Assembly: GCA_050291465.1 (NCBI GenBank)
Contig: JBNKJV010000004.1
Coordinates: 124,001 to 188,000 of the forward strand
DNA length: 64,000 nt
Source: CBFDBF01 sp050291465
GTDB taxonomy: Bacteria > Pseudomonadota > Gammaproteobacteria > Chromatiales > Chromatiaceae
Reading direction: 5' to 3'
The translations under genes and the position numbers were made by a program. The stretch's first letter is position 1. Every line of letters begins with the position of its first letter. The notes under the pieces are model-generated. The model had not been told where the DNA came from. It saw only the letters and a list, made by a program, of their open reading frames with translations, and did not search any database. This document shows positions 1 through 7,965 of this stretch, in pieces.

Positions 1-123
1 CCTGCCGGGAAGGATGTAAAACAGCGCCCAGGGAGACGGACTTGCAGGACCCGGCGTCTATACTTTTTCCAAGGGCAATCGCAAATGCTACTTAGGGAGC
101 CTTTGATCAAGTCCATAGATATT

Positions 124-227
124 TAGCCGCAAATGAACGCAAATCACCGCGAATCCACGCCGAAAATTGGAGCATCCACACCTAATCCATTTGCGACACT
201 TTGCGATGATTGGCGTTTTTCGCGGCC
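124..227. repeat. Dispersed imperfect palindrome, copy 1
   Basis: The element begins TAGCCGCAAATGAACGCAAA and ends TTTTTCGCGGCC; its two halves are imperfect inverted repeats of each other. A second copy lies at 10589-10680 in the opposite orientation. The arm at 124-160 matches the reverse complement of the end of that copy at about 34 of 37 bases. Both copies are intergenic. No transposase is nearby, so it is a non-autonomous or REP-like repeat. Confidence 0.7.
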
Positions 228-254
228 AATACCTCTAAGGAATCTCTGAAAAAG

Positions 255-371
255 TGTCATTTCGAGCAAAGCGAGAAATCTGCGTCAGCATTCCGAACGC
301 CGGTAAAAGATCTCCATCAAATCCCTCGCGATTGCTCGCGACAGGGATCTCTCCCGGCTGTCGAGATGGCA
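255..371. repeat. Imperfect inverted repeat of the TGTCATTTCGAGC type
   Basis: The left arm starts TGTCATTTCGAGCAAAGCGA and the right arm ends with an approximate reverse complement (CTGTCGAGATGGCA). From general knowledge, sequences of this kind recur as intergenic palindromes in many bacterial genomes. It is followed by CTAATCAGAGGTTCTC, which shares the AGAGGTT core with the palindrome at 35984-36006. Confidence 0.5.
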
Positions 372-478
372 TTAACAGACCTAATCAGAGGTTCTCTAAA
401 GAAAACGGTCTTCGGGTCAAGCAGCGGATAACCCGTCGGTCGACCTGTGCACGAGGCATTCGATAGGCGGCGAAACCC

Positions 479-637
479 ATGTCCAAGATTTCGACACTGT
501 GCAAAGTAAGACCATCGGAGATGGAAGCCCTGCAGCCGAAGCTCCGGAAACTGCTTAAAAAACCAAAATATATGTGCCGAAAATGCCTTCGCGCGGCTAA
601 GAAAAAGGGCGTGCTCTGCAAACCTGAAAAGCTCTGA
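479..637 (+). CDS. Small Cys-rich (CxxC) protein, 52 aa
   Basis: An ATG frame of 52 codons starts at 479 and ends with TGA at 635-637. The protein is strongly basic. Its C-terminal half reads KYMCRKCLRAAKKKGVLCKP, giving a CxxC pair and a further Cys about ten residues on, as in a small zinc ribbon. I recall conserved proteins of similar size ending in a CxxCGRxA...LCKPxKL pattern in proteobacteria, but cannot verify the match here. A possible ribosome-binding site (AGGCGG) lies upstream. It precedes the TusE/DsrC-like gene on the same strand. Function is unknown; metal binding is inferred only from the Cys pattern. Confidence 0.55.
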   Translation: MSKISTLCKVRPSEMEALQPKLRKLLKKPKYMCRKCLRAAKKKGVLCKPEKL

Positions 638-832
638 TTCCCGGCAGCGCCGGGATTAGTCCCCACCACCGCAACCCTGCCTGAGACGCAGCTTCCTCGC
701 CGATAGGAACCGCATTCCTCCCTCCGGATCTGATTACCCCAATCTATCCAGGGTTGACGAAAGCAGACGTACAGCTAGAATCATTCTTAATTAATCCTAG
801 TTATTCACTTGGTTATTGAAGGTGGAACGGTT

Positions 833-1132
833 ATGAGTAAAGAACTGCCCAACCGGGACGGGGACGGCTATCTGATGAATATGGACGACTGGTCTCCGGA
901 GATCGCGCATGCCATGGCGGAAGCGGACGGCCTGGAGCTGACGGATCCCAAATGGAACCATATCCTGCGTGCCCGTGAATATTACGAAGAGCATGCGGTA
1001 GTCCCGCCGATCCGGAAATTCGCCAAGTATCTGGGTGAGGATCAGAGAGAGATATTCAAACTCTGGCTGACCGGTCCCATGAAACCGATAACCAAATACG
1101 GCGGACTCCCCAAACCCACAGGCTGCGTCTGA
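833..1132 (+). CDS. tusE: TusE/DsrC family sulfur-relay protein
   Basis: This 99-residue protein shows the DsrC/TusE fold signature: DGYLMNMDDWSPEIA near the N-terminus and the invariant tail GLPKPTGCV with the penultimate Cys that carries persulfide in the family. DsrC proper has a second Cys about ten residues before it; here that position is Thr (PITKYGGLPK), as in E. coli TusE. It is therefore more likely a TusE-type sulfur carrier, or a DsrC-like regulator, than the DsrC substrate of dissimilatory sulfite reductase. The ATG at 833 is chosen over a TTG at 809 because GAAGGTGG lies 7 bases upstream. No tusBCD or dsr genes adjoin it. A strong terminator follows at 1200. Confidence 0.85.
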   Translation: MSKELPNRDGDGYLMNMDDWSPEIAHAMAEADGLELTDPKWNHILRAREYYEEHAVVPPIRKFAKYLGEDQREIFKLWLTGPMKPITKYGGLPKPTGCV

Positions 1133-1199
1133 CTATCAGGCAACAATGCCGCATCAATTTGTGTCCCCCTCCACCGCATTTAAATACGGTGGCAAGTTC

Positions 1200-1225
1200 G
1201 GCGGCTTCCCAAGCCGCCTTTTTTT
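1200..1225 (+). terminator. Rho-independent terminator of the tusE-like gene
   Basis: A perfect 8-bp stem (GGCGGCTT / AAGCCGCC) with a CCC loop is followed by seven T residues. It lies 68 bases after the tusE-like stop codon on the same strand. Confidence 0.85.
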
Positions 1226-1588
1226 ATGTACAGGAAGTACGGTACGCCGCGAGCACAGGGATGTGCAGGAGCGGCGTATATACAGGACGTACGGTACGTG
1301 ATGAACAGGGATGTTCGAATGTCGCGAGCGGACGGGGAAGTCGGCCTGTGAGCGACCCGCGAGAGGCACAGGGATGTGCACAACCAGAACGAGCTCCAGT
1401 AAATTCAAACAATATTGGGTAAACCGTCGCAGGCGGTTCGGGAAGGCATTTATAGATGCGGCCCCGATCAGAGCCTGATAAAGTGCGTGGCGGGAACTGA
1501 TAAAAATGGCGGCTGCAACACGCCCTACGGGCTTCACCCGGCAATAGGTTAACCGGTTCTCCTCCATGGACTATCTGAAACGGGCGCT
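1226..1588. repeat. Intergenic block with three GCACA-GGGA-TGTGC hairpins
   Basis: Between the terminator and the AAA+ gene lie three copies of a 14-base hairpin at 1253-1266, 1303-1316 and 1366-1379. Copies 1 and 3 read GCACAGGGATGTGC. Copy 2 reads GAACAGGGATGTTC, a paired change that keeps the stem and the GGGA loop. The first two copies sit inside an approximate 50-base direct repeat that also contains GTACGGTACG. The rest of the gap (1400-1588) shows nothing recognisable. No protein-coding signal is seen. Confidence 0.6.
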
Positions 1589-3061
1589 ATGCAAGAACTC
1601 AACGACCTGGAACTGGTTCTTAAGTCACATACACCGATTATCGTTATAGAGTCTCCGGAAGAGCAGCGACTCCTGCAGCTGTTCGCCCAGCTCGGCATGC
1701 GCCTCCCCCACCCTTCCTTCAAATGGACCGTTACCGACGGACTGCAACGGCTGGAGGTGGATTTTGAGGCCCAAAAGTTCACCTCCGACCCTCCGAGCGT
1801 CCTGAAACATATTCGCGCACTCACCAAGCCCGGTTTTTTCCTGCTGCTGGATTTCCACCCTTACGTAGAGGATCCCCTGCACGTCCGGCTGATCAAGGAA
1901 ATCGCCCACGGTTTTGAAACGGTTCCGCGCACCCTTATCTTCCTCAGCCATTCGTTTCAGATTCCACCGGAACTGAAACATCTCACCGCCCATTTCGAAC
2001 TCCGTCTCCCTGATCGCAATACCATAATACGCCTGATCCGTGAGGAGGCCCGGTATTGGCGGGACAGCTTGGGCAACGGCAAGGTGGAAGCCGACAACGA
2101 GGCGGTGGAAAGGCTTGCCACCAATCTCTCCGGGGTCACAACCAGTGATGCGCGGCAGCTTATTCGCAAGGCGATCCGCGACGACGGCGCCATTACCCAC
2201 TCCGATCTGCCGGGTGTAATGAAGGCGAAATACGAACTCATCGGAGGCGACGGCGTCATTTCGTTCGAATATGATACCGCCCTGTTTTCCGATGTGGCCG
2301 GCCTGGAAAACCTTAAACATTGGCTGGAACAACGCCGAAAGGCCTTCACCAGCGGCTCCGGCTCGCTGGACCGCCCCAAGGGTATTATGCTGCTGGGGGT
2401 CCAGGGTGGCGGCAAAAGCCTGGCCGCCAAGGCGGTGGCCGGCAACTTCGGGGTACCTCTTCTGCGGCTCGATTTCGGAGCCCTTTACAACAAGTATTAT
2501 GGCGAGACCGAAAAGAACCTGCGTCACGCCCTGCGGACCGCCGAGGTCATGGCTCCCTGCGTTCTATGGATGGATGAAATAGAAAAGGGGATTGCCGACG
2601 GCGGTTCGGATGACGGCCTTTCGCAACGTGTTCTCGGCACTCTGCTCACCTGGATGGCCGAACAGGAAGATGGGGTATTCATCGTGGCCACCGCCAACAA
2701 TATCGAACGGCTGCCGCCGGAGCTCATACGTAAAGGACGATTGGACGAGGTATTCTTTGTCGACCTTCCGGACCTGGAGACCCGCCAGGAGATATTCAGG
2801 ATTCACCTGAGGCGGCGAAACCTGGCCCCCAGCGGATTTGACCTGGGGCTGTTGGGCGACAAGAGCAGCGGTTTTACCGGGGCCGAGATCGAACAGGCCA
2901 TCGTCTCATCCCTTTACGCCGCGCAGGCGCAGGAAGAGAGCGTCGGCACTGCCCACCTGCTGGCCGAGCTGCAACGCACCCGCCCCCTGTCCGTCATTAT
3001 GGCCGAACAGATTGAACGACTGCGTAACTGGGCCGCCGAGCGCACGGTTCCGGCCGGCTGA
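1589..3061 (+). CDS. Ycf46-type AAA+ ATPase
   Basis: The 490-residue protein has an N-terminal alpha/beta domain (about 1-210) and a C-terminal AAA+ module. Visible motifs are Walker A GVQGGGKS (270-277), Walker B CVLWMDE (324-330), sensor 1 ATANN (367-371), an arginine-finger segment RKGRLDE (381-387) and the sensor 2 region SGFTGAEIE (about 427-435). This domain order and length fit the Ycf46 family, first named in algal plastids and cyanobacteria and common in bacteria. The cellular substrate is not established. The start at 1589 is plausible but has no strong ribosome-binding site. It is separated from the tusE-like gene by a terminator and repeats, so it is probably transcribed alone. 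Confidence 0.85.
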   Translation: MQELNDLELVLKSHTPIIVIESPEEQRLLQLFAQLGMRLPHPSFKWTVTDGLQRLEVDFEAQKFTSDPPSVLKHIRALTKPGFFLLLDFHPYVEDPLHVRLIKEIAHGFETVPRTLIFLSHSFQIPPELKHLTAHFELRLPDRNTIIRLIREEARYWRDSLGNGKVEADNEAVERLATNLSGVTTSDARQLIRKAIRDDGAITHSDLPGVMKAKYELIGGDGVISFEYDTALFSDVAGLENLKHWLEQRRKAFTSGSGSLDRPKGIMLLGVQGGGKSLAAKAVAGNFGVPLLRLDFGALYNKYYGETEKNLRHALRTAEVMAPCVLWMDEIEKGIADGGSDDGLSQRVLGTLLTWMAEQEDGVFIVATANNIERLPPELIRKGRLDEVFFVDLPDLETRQEIFRIHLRRRNLAPSGFDLGLLGDKSSGFTGAEIEQAIVSSLYAAQAQEESVGTAHLLAELQRTRPLSVIMAEQIERLRNWAAERTVPAG

Positions 3062-3096
3062 AAAAAAGGGGACGAAAGGAATTCTTCCTCCGTCCC
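3062..3096 (-). terminator. Terminator for the poly-Asp gene
   Basis: Read on the minus strand, GGGGACGGAGGAA pairs with TTCCTTTCGTCCCC around a GAA loop (one bulge), and seven T residues follow. It lies about 120 bases past the stop of the poly-Asp gene and directly after the stop of the AAA+ gene. Confidence 0.65.
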
Positions 3097-3215
3097 CGGT
3101 CTTCCCGCGTTGCTACCTAAGCCTTCCTATGCTCCCTCTCCGACATTGACGAAACAGCAGTAAATCCCCTCAGATTGATCCGGCGCAGACGCCGCATAGG
3201 GTTTCGCCTCACATC

Positions 3216-3803
3216 CTAGTCCGAGTCCCCCCAGTTACCGAGAAGCGACGCCTCCTCAGCCGGGCTAACCGGACTCATCTCGCCACCGACAGCGTTCGAA
3301 CCTGAGCTCTCGCCGTCACTGTCATCCCCGCCGGATTCCGTACCCCCTTCTTCCCCACTATCGTCGTCGCCAGCGCCGTCATCATCCCCCTCATCGCTGT
3401 CGTCACCATCATCGTCGTCATCACCATCATCGTCGTCGTCATCATCATCGTCGTCGTCGTCATCATCATCGTCGTCGTCGTCATCATCATCGTCGTCGTC
3501 ATCATCATCATCGTCGTCATCGTCGTCGTCATCATCATCGTCGTCGTCATCGCCGCTGTCACCGTCACCCCCGTCATCACCGCCACCACCGTCCGCCATG
3601 GCTACCGAGAGATGCAATCCCTTTGCAAAATCAAACCTTACGGGACAAAGACATGCGCTGATTATCAGGATCATCCCCAACAAGGCACAGGTGACCCGCC
3701 GCGAAAGGGGAGATAAAACCCCGCTTCGAACCCGCCCCCCGGAAAACTTCGATGACGCTCCTTCCCTGGTATCAATCCGATGGGATTTGGTGCGCCGACT
3801 CAT
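3216..3803 (-). CDS. Exported acidic protein with a 42-residue poly-Asp tract
   Basis: The 195-residue frame has a basic N-terminus, a hydrophobic segment (VTCALLGMILIISACLCPV, about 37-55) and then an extremely acidic Gly/Ser/Asp region with 42 uninterrupted Asp. The hydrophobic stretch fits an export signal or anchor, with a possible cleavage after AMA near residue 70. The Asp tract is encoded by mixed GAC and GAT codons in short blocks, so it is a trinucleotide microsatellite that could change length without changing frame. Poly-Asp would be expected to bind Ca2+ or other cations; this is inference. The start could be later, for example the Met just inside the hydrophobic segment. I recognise no family. 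Confidence 0.55.
   Translation of the reverse strand: MSRRTKSHRIDTREGASSKFSGGRVRSGVLSPLSRRVTCALLGMILIISACLCPVRFDFAKGLHLSVAMADGGGGDDGGDGDSGDDDDDDDDDDDDDDDDDDDDDDDDDDDDDDDDDDDDDDDDDDGDDDDDGDDSDEGDDDGAGDDDSGEEGGTESGGDDSDGESSGSNAVGGEMSPVSPAEEASLLGNWGDSD
3426..3551 (-). repeat. GAY trinucleotide microsatellite, 42 units
   Basis: On the plus strand every in-frame triplet from 3426 to 3551 is GTC or ATC, giving 42 Asp codons on the minus strand. The two codons occur in blocks of one to four, so the tract is not a pure repeat. Further short Asp runs flank it on either side. Confidence 0.9.
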
Positions 3804-4544
3804 CTGTAATCTCCCGTCGATACCTGATGCCTGATGTCGATAACGATCATATTCTCTGGTTATACGAGAAACATCTTCTCGTCAACTGTAAAACAAATAG
3901 TCCCTCCATGCTCTCGCGGTTGAATTCCGGTTCACCGGCACAACAACTACCTCCCCGTTCGACAAAGATCTGCGGCAAAGGATTATCCGCATAAGAATCA
4001 AGTCTTCCGGGATAGTAATTATCGGTCATCACCTTAGATCATACCGGTCAAAAGAATATCCGGACAAAAGCAAACTGGATTACGGACATCACCAAATCGC
4101 GGTCTCCGCTTCCCCAACCAATACTTGTCCGTCCTGATCACCGGGAGGATTCGGCATATCGATCCATTCGATATTCACCGTCGATTTACGAAGCCTTTGC
4201 CGCGATTACAAAAGCCCTTGGAAAAGCAAGGTATCTACTGCTGTCATACATTAGACGGACAACCGCCGGGTTTTCATCCCTCTCCCCATATTTTTTAATC
4301 ACGGGAATTTGATTCCGCCGGAAGATTTTCCGCCAAACGTCTGCCGAAGGATCGCCTCCCATATCTATACGGATCCGTGAAATGATCGCTATCGGTATGA
4401 GTTACAAAGAAAAAATATACTCTCCGGAGCCCGAAGCGAAGATCAGGACACTTTTCTTAATTTTTATTTCAGATTCGACTGCTAAAAACTCTGTTAGAAG
4501 CGGGATTAATTTGCGTCTTGAAACGTTTTTATTAATAACCCTGT
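3804..4544. other. Intergenic region without recognisable genes
   Basis: This 740-base gap separates the divergently transcribed poly-Asp and sigma-factor genes. I see no tRNA, no strong terminator and no open frame with protein-like features. It must hold the promoters of both flanking genes. The bases just before the sigma gene are A/T-rich, which suits a promoter. Confidence 0.4.
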
Positions 4545-5081
4545 ATGAATAAAGGGATGAATAACGGTCTGGAACAGCAACTGGTCGAGCTGCTGCCGCG
4601 GTTGCGGAGGTTTGCGTACGGATTAACGGGCAGCGCGGAAAAAGGCGATGAACTGCTGCAGGCGGCCTGTGAGCGGGCATTGTCCAAGTCGGCACAATGG
4701 CGCGCGGACACCAGGCTGGATCACTGGATGTATCGCATCATACGGAACATACGTATCGATGAGCTCCGCTCCCAAAACATTCAGAAGCGCGGCGTGGAAA
4801 AGATCATGCCGATATATGAAGAGGCGTACGATGGGCGACGCATGCTTGACTCACAGATTTCCGCGGATGAGGTACACCAGGCCATGAACCGCCTGTCGGA
4901 TGACCACCGCACCATCCTGCTGCTGGTCGGGGTGGAAGGTTATGCCTATAAGGAGGTTTCCGAAATCCTGGGGATCCCCCTTGGAACCGTAACCAGCCGC
5001 CTGCTTCGGGCCAGAAAGGCTTTGCTAAAGGAACTCTCTCAATCCGATGGGCAGTCACCTTCGCAGGAGGCCGCGTTATGA
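4545..5081 (+). CDS. ECF-type RNA polymerase sigma factor
   Basis: This 178-residue protein has the two-domain layout of sigma-70 group 4 factors. Region 2 (about 14-80) contains GDELLQAACERAL and DHWMYRIIRNIRIDELR; region 4 (about 115-165) ends in a helix-turn-helix, YKEVSEILGIPLGTVTSRLL. It would direct RNA polymerase to a specific promoter set. The stop overlaps the next gene in an ATGA junction, and that gene looks like a membrane anti-sigma factor, a standard pairing. The start is uncertain: two ATGs, at 4545 and 4557, are close together and neither has a clear ribosome-binding site. Target genes cannot be told from the sequence. Confidence 0.9.
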   Translation: MNKGMNNGLEQQLVELLPRLRRFAYGLTGSAEKGDELLQAACERALSKSAQWRADTRLDHWMYRIIRNIRIDELRSQNIQKRGVEKIMPIYEEAYDGRRMLDSQISADEVHQAMNRLSDDHRTILLLVGVEGYAYKEVSEILGIPLGTVTSRLLRARKALLKELSQSDGQSPSQEAAL

Positions 5082-5722
5082 ATACAGAACGTGAAAAACT
5101 GTTATCTGCCTATGTGGATGGGGAGTTGAGCGCTGATAACCTGGATTGGGTTGAAGGCCTGTTAACAAAGGACAGAGAAGCCGGGATCTTCGTAGATACA
5201 ATCAGGAAAACCAACCGATTACTCAAGGATGCCTATAACCCGATCTTCCACCAGCCTCTGCCAGAATCACTACTGCCGCATCATAAAAAGAACTGGCTGA
5301 ATCGGTTCACCGACCCGCTGTATATGGTAGCTGCGGCGTCAGTCGCACTTATCGTGTTTATCGGGGGTTATCTGGCATCCGACTTCATGACCCGACAGGA
5401 ACTGGATGTTATGCATCAGAAACTGGCGGAGTTGCGGCGTCAAACCCTGGAATACTCCCCCAGCGGCACATCGGTATCCTGGAACGATACCAGTGGACTG
5501 CTGAATATTACCGTGGAGCCGCTGAAAACCTACAGGACACCCGATAACCACTACTGTCGTGAATACCGCGAGATCATCAAGGAGGGTGGCGATACGGAAG
5601 TCCGGATAGGCGTGGCCTGCCGCAGCGGCAAGACCCAGTGGGATGTACGGAACGAATCAGCGCAGCAAAAATCCGAGAACAAGGCAGACAGGAAACCGGG
5701 CAATCCCAAGGTAATATTATGA
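5078..5722 (+). CDS. Membrane anti-sigma-like protein with a surface-antigen-type C-terminus
   Basis: The 214-residue protein starts with LLSAYVDGELSADNLDWVEG, the usual start of short cytoplasmic anti-sigma domains, but lacks the HxxxCxxC zinc motif. One membrane helix follows at about 87-106, then a periplasmic part. Residues about 128-195 (LEYSPSGTSVSWND ... CREYREI ... VACRSG) resemble the domain of outer-membrane 17-kDa surface antigens, and the next gene carries the same domain. It overlaps the sigma gene (ATGA) and the lipoprotein gene, so the three are almost certainly co-transcribed and translationally coupled. The periplasmic domain may be the sensor. The anti-sigma role is inferred from position and the N-terminal motif. 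Confidence 0.75.
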   Translation: MNTEREKLLSAYVDGELSADNLDWVEGLLTKDREAGIFVDTIRKTNRLLKDAYNPIFHQPLPESLLPHHKKNWLNRFTDPLYMVAAASVALIVFIGGYLASDFMTRQELDVMHQKLAELRRQTLEYSPSGTSVSWNDTSGLLNITVEPLKTYRTPDNHYCREYREIIKEGGDTEVRIGVACRSGKTQWDVRNESAQQKSENKADRKPGNPKVIL

Positions 5723-6702
5723 AGGCAAGGCTTCGTCCTCTGGTGGTCGTACTTATCGGAACGATTACCACCGGATGCAACACGCTCTCGCGAACCGTTG
5801 ATGTCAGAAGCAACACCAACAGGCTACCGCCGTCCCCCCTGCCAAGCTATCAGATAGGCGACCAGATCTACTATAAGGATGGACACAAGGAACGCATTAC
5901 CAAAGTAAGCGACCAAAAGGTCCAGTGGGAGCGTTCAAGCACTCGCCGCTATACGACCTGGCGCAACTTTATACTTCCACGTATCAGTTCAGAATCACGG
6001 CGTTATCTGGGTAGCGAGAACATCGATAAAGCGGTGTCCGCGGACATTCTATGGCCATTGAAAGTGGGGAATACCGCCCGCTTCAGCAGCCGCAAATACA
6101 ATACCGCAAAGACCTCTAATACCACCAAAATCTCTTTGCGTTTCTGGAACTGCCAGGTCTCCGGAACCGCCAACATCCAGGTTCTTGCCGGAGCCTTCGA
6201 TGCCTATCGCGTAGAATGTTTCCGCGACAATGAGCTAAACAAACCCAGTCGTCACTTCGTATGGTATTACGCCCCCGAACTTCAGCATCCGGTAGTCAAG
6301 GTGGAATACAGGAAAAGCGGGAAGTTCCCCCCGAAGGTAGAGGAAATGCTGGCGCTGGAACGGGGGCTAAAGTGGCTGTCCGAAGATGAGCGCAGTTCAT
6401 TAAGTAAAAGGATGAATAAGGCCCTTGAGTACCACCCCTCGGGCAAATCCAGCTCCTGGAAATCGCGAGACGGCAGAACCCATATAACCATTATCCCGAC
6501 AAATTCCCTGCGTTCTGATAGCGGAAGTTACTGCCGGAACTATCTACAGAAAATCAGTTACGGCAAACTTAAGCAGACCGCCGCCGGACTGATGTGCCGT
6601 ATAGAGAAAGAGCAATGGTCCATTCCGACAAAGGCCTGGAAATACGGCAATCTGGATCTGTTTCCGATGCTGAACATCTGGAATCTCTGGCCGGATTCTT
6701 AA
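5719..6702 (+). CDS. Lipoprotein sharing the anti-sigma partner's periplasmic domain
   Basis: Starting at the ATG that overlaps the preceding stop, the protein has 327 residues and a lipoprotein signal (RPLVVVLIGTITTGC, lipid Cys near residue 21). The C-terminal part (about 240-310) contains LEYHPSGKSSSWKS, CRNYLQKISYG and LMCRIEKEQW, which aligns with the C-terminal domain of the upstream anti-sigma-like protein. The central part is unrecognised. A longer reading from 5638 is rejected because it would bury the lipoprotein signal. The shared domain suggests that the lipoprotein and the sigma regulator bind the same ligand or each other. Envelope location is well supported; function is unknown. 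Confidence 0.75.
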   Translation: MKARLRPLVVVLIGTITTGCNTLSRTVDVRSNTNRLPPSPLPSYQIGDQIYYKDGHKERITKVSDQKVQWERSSTRRYTTWRNFILPRISSESRRYLGSENIDKAVSADILWPLKVGNTARFSSRKYNTAKTSNTTKISLRFWNCQVSGTANIQVLAGAFDAYRVECFRDNELNKPSRHFVWYYAPELQHPVVKVEYRKSGKFPPKVEEMLALERGLKWLSEDERSSLSKRMNKALEYHPSGKSSSWKSRDGRTHITIIPTNSLRSDSGSYCRNYLQKISYGKLKQTAAGLMCRIEKEQWSIPTKAWKYGNLDLFPMLNIWNLWPDS

Positions 6703-6778
6703 GGACCGGGAGCCCGCCGTCGCGTCTCGAGGCACGAGACGGATTGCGCATCAAATGTCCACAGGGAATCTTATTAAC

Positions 6779-7882
6779 ATGAGTTTTTTATTCCGTACCG
6801 AAATATTCGCGTTGGTACTGATTGCGACATTTGCAGCGTCAAGGGGAGCCGGATTCTCGCCAGCCGAAAGACTCGAACTGGCGGCAAAACATCTAGGCCG
6901 GATGCAGCAGGAAGACGGATTCTTTCACTATCAGTTTGATTTTGTGACCGGACACTGGTCCGAGGAAAACAACATCGTACGCCAGGCCGGAGCCGGCTAC
7001 GCACTTGGGGAATACCTTCTTTATCGCAATAACCCGGAGACAGAAGACCATTTACGGCGGGCGATACAGGCGTACAGCGACGCTTCGATGGAATGGAAAC
7101 GCGGCAAACTGCTGACCATTGAGGGCAACTACAGAAAGGCCAAATCCGGAGCAACGGCATTGGCCCTGATCTCAACCTTGAACTATCGCAAGGCTACCGG
7201 TGACAAACGCTTTGATCCTGATATTAACCTCTGGATAGACGGCCTCCTGAGCCTGCGCAACGACAATGCCGGCTTTTCCAGAAGACCCCGGTTGAGCAGG
7301 GAATCACCCTACTCCAACGGCGAAATCTGGCTGGCCCTCGCGAGCCATATACAGGAGTTCCCCGAGGATACGCGCATTATTGAAGCACTCAACCAGATCG
7401 ACGGAATCTTTCTTGATCGCTATGGCAAAAATCCCGATATCGGCTTCTTCCACTGGGGCGTGATGGCGGCGGAAAAACGTTATCGGCAGACAGCGGAGAG
7501 ACGTTTCGTGGATTTCGCCGCACAACAGGCAATCCAATATCTTGAAGAGATGAGACCGCGGATAAATCCGGCCAGCAACAGCTGCTATGCGGTGGAGGGA
7601 CTGGCGACGGTCATGGGGATGCTGGAGGGATTTCCCGAATATTCCGCGGTAAAACTTCGCCTGGCGGACAGAATCGGGGAGGAGATGAAGAAGAACCTGG
7701 CCCTGCAGATAACGCCGGGACAGCATGAGATAGCCCTAGGCGGGGGACGAACTTTAACAGGCCCCGAAATCGCGGAACATGCCGGCGCCTTCCTCAATGG
7801 CCGTCAGCGCCCCCAGATCCGTATCGACGCCACTCAACACTGTCTCTCGGCCCTGCTTAAAACCCGCCACCTCAACCTTTAA
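6779..7882 (+). CDS. Secreted alpha-helical (toroid-like) protein, unknown function
   Basis: The 367-residue protein has a signal peptide (FALVLIATFAASRGAG) and then many helices. Residues 46-70 contain DGFFHYQFDF and SEENNIVRQAGAGYALGEYL, a pattern seen in alpha/alpha-barrel proteins such as glycan epimerase or terpenoid-cyclase-like folds. No catalytic residues can be assigned with confidence. The ATG at 6779 is chosen because it puts the signal peptide at the N-terminus and has AGGGAATC upstream; an in-frame ATG at 6755 is the alternative. It follows the sigma/anti-sigma/lipoprotein row on the same strand with a 76-base gap and could be part of the same unit. Confidence 0.6.
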   Translation: MSFLFRTEIFALVLIATFAASRGAGFSPAERLELAAKHLGRMQQEDGFFHYQFDFVTGHWSEENNIVRQAGAGYALGEYLLYRNNPETEDHLRRAIQAYSDASMEWKRGKLLTIEGNYRKAKSGATALALISTLNYRKATGDKRFDPDINLWIDGLLSLRNDNAGFSRRPRLSRESPYSNGEIWLALASHIQEFPEDTRIIEALNQIDGIFLDRYGKNPDIGFFHWGVMAAEKRYRQTAERRFVDFAAQQAIQYLEEMRPRINPASNSCYAVEGLATVMGMLEGFPEYSAVKLRLADRIGEEMKKNLALQITPGQHEIALGGGRTLTGPEIAEHAGAFLNGRQRPQIRIDATQHCLSALLKTRHLNL

Positions 7883-7929
7883 CTCCCCACTTCCTACTTC
7901 TAACTGTTAACTGTTAACTGTTAACTTCC
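7881..7929. repeat. AACTNNN heptamer repeats, seven units
   Basis: Seven consecutive 7-base units (AACTCCC, CACTTCC, TACTTCT, AACTGTT three times, AACTTCC) fill the gap between two genes and overlap the stop of the first by two bases. Related heptamer runs occur at 10778, 26385, 26544, 27656 and 27744. Confidence 0.75.
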
Positions 7930-7965
7930 AATACGCTACCATTGCCCATTTTCCGGGAGAAACCG

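Larger units (their letters stand above)
1..478. other. Intergenic region carrying two dispersed repeats
   Basis: No convincing gene is seen before the small protein at 479. The stretch holds two imperfect palindromic repeats, listed separately at 124-227 and 255-371. Short open frames here run through the repeats and have no recognisable protein features. The first 120 bases show nothing I can name. Confidence 0.5.

Noticed and set aside
210..466. Two small plus-strand proteins in the first 500 bases
   Set aside because: They run through the palindromic repeat at 255-371 and encode nothing recognisable.
1625..2527. A 300-codon open frame on the minus strand
   Set aside because: Antisense to the AAA+ ATPase, whose motifs are complete.
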